Made by a program: the position numbers and the translations under genes. A DNA stretch of 64,000 bases from the NCBI GenBank assembly GCA_030427885.1, contig JAUICM010000002.1:62001-126000 (forward strand), in the 5' to 3' direction. Each line of letters starts with the position of its first letter. Within the stretch, counting starts at the first letter, position 1. The notes beneath the pieces were generated by a model. That model was not told the DNA's origin. It did no database searches and saw only the letters and a program-made list of their open reading frames with translations. This stretch comes from Rhodothermia bacterium. GTDB lineage: Bacteria > Bacteroidota > Rhodothermia > Balneolales > Balneolaceae. Positions 60,644-64,000 of this stretch are shown here, in pieces.

Positions 60644-61033
60644 ATGAGTTACTATTTTAATACTACAATAAGCGGAAAAGATTTTGATGAAGTGATCGAA
60701 CAGGTCACCGGAGAATTATCAAAAGAAGGATTCGGGGTCCTGACTGAGATCGATGTTCAGGCCACACTGAAAAAGAAACTTGATATCGATTTTAAGAAAT
60801 ACCGGATCCTCGGAGCCTGCAATCCTCCGTCAGCCCACAAAGCAATCTCTGCAGAAGATAAGATCGGGGTATTCCTGCCATGCAACGTGGTTGTCACCGA
60901 GAATGAAGCTGGTGATATCGAGGTTGCAGCGGTTGACCCTGTTGCCTCAATGATGGCTGTTTCCAACGATGCCCTTGGCGAAGTCGCCACCGACATTCAA
61001 AGCAGACTTAAACGGGTGATTGAAAGTCTTTGA
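60644..61033 (+). CDS. DUF302 domain protein
   Basis: 129 residues, the standard single DUF302 domain: DFDEVIEQVTGELSKEGFGVLTEIDV at the start and ILGACNPPSAHKAISAEDKIG in the middle, with the conserved FLPCNVVVTE strand. Two cysteines (in GACNPP and LPCNV) are conserved in many members. The fold binds small ligands or metals; function unknown. No signal peptide. Confidence 0.92.
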   Translation: MSYYFNTTISGKDFDEVIEQVTGELSKEGFGVLTEIDVQATLKKKLDIDFKKYRILGACNPPSAHKAISAEDKIGVFLPCNVVVTENEAGDIEVAAVDPVASMMAVSNDALGEVATDIQSRLKRVIESL

Positions 61034-61047
61034 CCAGAACTTCTTGG

Positions 61048-61866
61048 TTATTTGTATTTAGGATTTACAGTTCCAGAAAGTATTTTTTTTGCAAATACAG
61101 CCGCTGATAACTGCTCCTGATTGGGAGGATTTGAAGGCAAATAATCACCGTGATCACATTTCCGGCTTTTTGAGATGGGAACGTGATACACGTTTTCAGG
61201 TACATGCTCTTTTTTTCTCCTTCGGGCTTTAGGGCCTCTCAAACCTAAAGCAAATCCTAATGTATCCCCTATGAACAAAAATGCCTGAAAGAGATCCCCA
61301 ACCGGATAAGCAAATTTAAGCACTTTATCCTTTCTGGATGTTAATACAGCAATTCTTTCTGCATGGGATGAGGCATAAAAATAATCGTCTCTATTTGCCA
61401 GGCTATAGTCATCTATTGCTGCCGCCATCAGACACATCTGACCTAAATTTCTTCCATCTTTTCGGATAAAATCAGCTGTATTCATTGCTACCCTGTTTCC
61501 AAGACTGTGTGCTACAAATGAAAACCGGATATCGCGATTCAGATCCTTAATAAATTTAATAAGCTCCCTGGAAGTATCATCTGCATCTCTACCCTCAAAA
61601 GGATAACTGATGGCGTTCAAGAAGTGATCCCCGGGCCAAAGAACAGAAACAAGACCACATTTTGAGTCCAGTCCCAGAAGATTAGCAAAATCAATTAGCT
61701 TTTCTCTTCCATCATCTTCGCCAACATTAAAACCATGGATTAAAAAAATAATTTCTTTCTCTGTATTAAGATCATCCCAGTTTCCTAAACCGGCAGTGTT
61801 TTCAAGTGTACCTTTCAGTACTGCTCCGCCTACTTTTTTGTCTCTGAAGTTAAGGATGTACTTCAT
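61048..61866 (-). CDS. Alpha/beta hydrolase (DUF900-like)
   Basis: 272 residues. IIFLIHGFNVGEDDGREKL carries the oxyanion-hole HGF motif, and the nucleophile elbow is VAHSLGN (Ser about 123). A later Asp (KDKVLK) and His (CDHGDY) can complete the triad. Related to the DUF900/Esterase group. A basic patch (GPKARRRKKEH) follows. The start overlaps the upstream membrane-protein stop by 4 bases (ATGA), so the two form a coupled pair. Substrate unknown; lipid or ester cleavage near the membrane is possible. Confidence 0.85.
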   Translation of the reverse strand: MKYILNFRDKKVGGAVLKGTLENTAGLGNWDDLNTEKEIIFLIHGFNVGEDDGREKLIDFANLLGLDSKCGLVSVLWPGDHFLNAISYPFEGRDADDTSRELIKFIKDLNRDIRFSFVAHSLGNRVAMNTADFIRKDGRNLGQMCLMAAAIDDYSLANRDDYFYASSHAERIAVLTSRKDKVLKFAYPVGDLFQAFLFIGDTLGFALGLRGPKARRRKKEHVPENVYHVPISKSRKCDHGDYLPSNPPNQEQLSAAVFAKKILSGTVNPKYK

Positions 61867-62558
61867 TTTGATTTAAAGCTTTTTGAAACTGATTGTATTG
61901 CTGAAACAATATCTTTAGCTATTGGAGCTATAGGAACCGCCACTATTCCAATTACTATCGACTGAACAATGATTGCAAATGGTGTCACGTCATTAGTTAA
62001 CGCAAAATTTTCTTTTCCAAAGGCAATTGTGAGCCCTACGACTACGGATATAAGTATCGAAATAATTGAAGCTGCTTTTCTTACACCACTAATATATTTT
62101 GTATTTGCGTTAGCTATCGCAGCATCTATTCTTGAATCCAGGGCAAGTTCATATCTTCCCAATGCACTACGCTCGTCCTTATCCAGCTCATCTCCGGATC
62201 TTAACTTGATTGCTACATTTGTAAGTAGATCTTTATCAATTACTCCAACACTTTCGGCCAAATCTGATGCTAACTCTTTAGTAAGTCCGATTCGGGCACC
62301 CTGTCGTATCGTTTTAGATAACTCACCACTATCTTTACTGTTTCTAAACAGAGATTCCAAGTAGTGAGTAGCATTATTTCCGTATGCAACTTTCAGAGCA
62401 TTCATTACTCCAGCTCCTAATTCTGTGGGTATTTTACTGAACCCTATGGAACCTACTTTTAACCATTCCCCTCCTTTCAAACCCTCAACTATTCCGAAAG
62501 ATGCAGTACCTAATGCACCTGCTGCAAGTATGATATCCACCAAATGTGTGCCTTCCAT
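61863..62558 (-). CDS. Uncharacterised membrane protein coupled to an alpha/beta hydrolase
   Basis: 231 residues. One N-terminal hydrophobic segment (6-25), a soluble helical region of about 130 residues rich in charged residues, and two C-terminal membrane helices (about 165-185 and 193-215) ending in a basic SVSKSFKSK tail. A strong Shine-Dalgarno (GGAGG) precedes the ATG. No family recognised. The 4-base overlap with the hydrolase gene indicates stoichiometric production, so it may recruit, restrain or be the target of that enzyme. Confidence 0.75.
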   Translation of the reverse strand: MEGTHLVDIILAAGALGTASFGIVEGLKGGEWLKVGSIGFSKIPTELGAGVMNALKVAYGNNATHYLESLFRNSKDSGELSKTIRQGARIGLTKELASDLAESVGVIDKDLLTNVAIKLRSGDELDKDERSALGRYELALDSRIDAAIANANTKYISGVRKAASIISILISVVVGLTIAFGKENFALTNDVTPFAIIVQSIVIGIVAVPIAPIAKDIVSAIQSVSKSFKSK

Positions 62559-62733
62559 AAAACCTCCAATTTCATAATTAACTGTATTACAGTATTTAAA
62601 TAATTGACATGAATGGAATTACATATAAGAATCTTTAAAAATCAAATTAAAAATTTTCTTATTGATCTGAATTCAGTTACATCATAAAGTATTACACTAT
62701 TAGAAATGAAAAGCCTTGGTACCTATGGCCTCT

Positions 62734-64000
62734 TTATACTTCCTCTATAGCATAAGCATCAATCGGGATACAGGAGCAAACCAGGTTACGGTCGCCATAC
62801 GCATCATCCACACGAGCCACACTTGGCCAGAATTTGTTGTATCTGAGTTCCTCAACCGGGAAGACGCCTTTTTCACGAGGATAAGAACGTTCCCAGGTAT
62901 CAGCGGTAACTACTCTCATGGTATGAGGTGCATGCTTTAACACATTGTCTTGTGCATCCGCTTTTCCTTCTTCGATCTCACGGATCTCATTTCTGATTCC
63001 GATCATAGCATCACAGAAACGGTCCAGCTCTTCTTTACTTTCACTTTCGGTTGGCTCGATCATCAAGGTGCCTGCAACAGGGAAACTCATAGTTGGAGCG
63101 TGGAAACCATAATCCATCAAGCGCTTGGCAACATCCACCGCTTCCACACCTGCAGATTGTTTATAAGGTCTGAGATCTATGATGAACTCATGTGCAGAAC
63201 GTCCTGATTTGCCGGTGTACAGTACTGGATAATGATTCTTCAACCTGTCTTTCATATAGTTTGCATTCAGGATGGCATAACGGGTTGCGTCTGTAAGTCC
63301 TTCCGCTCCCATCATTCTGATGTATGCATAAGAGATCGTCAAAATACTCGCGCTTCCGTAAGGTGCCGCTGAAATAGCCTGTATTCCCTGCTCACCACCT
63401 GACTCAACCACAGCATGTCCTGAAAGGAACGGTGCCAAATGTTTTGTTACACCAATCGGACCCATTCCCGGTCCGCCACCACCGTGAGGGATACAAAATG
63501 TTTTATGCAGGTTCAGGTGACATACATCAGCGCCGATCTCGCCCGGACTTGTCAAGCCTACCTGGGCATTCATATTAGCTCCATCCATATACACTTGTCC
63601 GCCGTGTTTGTGAATCACTTCGCAGAAATCTTTTACTTTATGTTCAAACACCCCATGTGTAGATGGATATGTGATCATCAATGCGGCGAGACGGTCACTG
63701 TATTTTTCAGCTTTTTCATTCAGATCTTCGCTCGAAATATTACCATGGCTATCAGTAGCAACAACTACAACTTCCATACCTGCCATCACTGCACTTGCCG
63801 GATTCGTTCCATGCGCCGATGCTGGAATCAGCGCAACATTACGATGTCCTTCTCCCCTGCTCTTATGATACGCCCGGATCGTCATAAGGCCTGCATATTC
63901 TCCCTGAGCTCCGGAGTTTGGCTGGAGCGAGATCGCATCGAAGCCGGTTATCTCGCATAACCAGGCATTCAATTCATCAAATAATTGGGTATAGCCTTCC
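62734..64000 (-). CDS. gcvP: Glycine dehydrogenase (decarboxylating), C-terminal part
   Basis: The frame is open to the right edge ([20 protein letters not shown] is a conserved mid-protein sequence), so the N-terminal half lies outside the window. It is the P-protein of the glycine cleavage system, which decarboxylates glycine on PLP and hands the aminomethyl group to lipoyl-GcvH. The PLP lysine motif [23 protein letters not shown] and [11 protein letters not shown] are intact, and the end ([15 protein letters not shown]) is normal. About 422 residues are visible. Confidence 0.96.
   Translation of the reverse strand, partial: EGYTQLFDELNAWLCEITGFDAISLQPNSGAQGEYAGLMTIRAYHKSRGEGHRNVALIPASAHGTNPASAVMAGMEVVVVATDSHGNISSEDLNEKAEKYSDRLAALMITYPSTHGVFEHKVKDFCEVIHKHGGQVYMDGANMNAQVGLTSPGEIGADVCHLNLHKTFCIPHGGGGPGMGPIGVTKHLAPFLSGHAVVESGGEQGIQAISAAPYGSASILTISYAYIRMMGAEGLTDATRYAILNANYMKDRLKNHYPVLYTGKSGRSAHEFIIDLRPYKQSAGVEAVDVAKRLMDYGFHAPTMSFPVAGTLMIEPTESESKEELDRFCDAMIGIRNEIREIEEGKADAQDNVLKHAPHTMRVVTADTWERSYPREKGVFPVEELRYNKFWPSVARVDDAYGDRNLVCSCIPIDAYAIEEV

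Noticed and set aside
63439-63960. Open frame antisense to gcvP
   Set aside because: gcvP motifs are clear on the minus strand; histidine/cysteine-rich antisense translation is an artefact.

Overview
This window reads as a chromosomal segment of a marine/halophilic member of the Bacteroidota-related (FCB) bacteria, most like Balneolales/Rhodothermota. The support comes from two secreted proteins ending in type IX secretion tails with the NYPNPFNP motif, a DNA polymerase III alpha subunit fused to a proofreading exonuclease, DUF4412 and DUF302 proteins, weak Shine-Dalgarno use, and a promoter box of the TAnnTTTG type. No rRNA, tRNA or CRISPR array was recognised. Genus-level placement is inference.

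Layout. 1-9 kb: a CHRD-domain T9SS cargo (cut by the left edge), a DUF4412 protein, mnmA, a secreted AGE-type epimerase, then a small regulon (membrane protein, winged-helix regulator, 54-residue membrane peptide, second membrane protein) whose two membrane genes share a 25-bp upstream element, followed by a subclass B3-like metallo-beta-lactamase. 9-19 kb: HNH nuclease, a divergent PiT-like transporter with a Pho-box-like array of TTAACA repeats, an RsbW-type kinase, a PAP2 phosphatase, a complete RND efflux operon, and thioredoxin. 19-23.4 kb: exonuclease-DnaE fusion.

24-27.2 kb is the most unusual part: a very A+T-rich accessory island on the minus strand holding an AraC-type DNA-binding protein, a secreted 73-residue peptide whose six cysteines are mirror-symmetric (27-67, 34-60, 38-56), a six-bladed beta-propeller lipoprotein, and a two-gene ABC transporter, with overlapping genes. 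I recognise no described system with this make-up. Next to it is a UmuD/UmuC pair in which the UmuD homologue has lost both catalytic residues (Ser to Ala, Lys to Arg), with a palindromic repeat inserted between the two genes.

27-37.5 kb is rich in dispersed palindromic repeats. A small GIY-YIG nuclease gene lies between two perfect, inverted 27-bp copies of the main repeat, suggesting that the nuclease and the repeat are linked. Housekeeping genes here are a 2-hydroxyacid dehydrogenase, crcB, ilvE, ppc and tag. 37.5-46 kb: a frameshifted serine beta-lactamase-like gene, an APC permease, and a sulfane-sulfur cluster (split YeeE/YedE pair, TauE/SafE exporter, CstB-like persulfide dioxygenase-rhodanese, rhodanese) with a diheme cytochrome c. 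46-64 kb: a GntR/HutC regulator with an M16 peptidase pair, an LpxH-like phosphoesterase coupled to a glycosyltransferase, OsmC, a second propeller lipoprotein, a three-gene operon (glutamine-synthetase-like ligase, APH-like kinase, HAD-IIA phosphatase), an M20 peptidase, a coupled membrane protein-alpha/beta hydrolase pair, and the C-terminal part of gcvP cut by the right edge.
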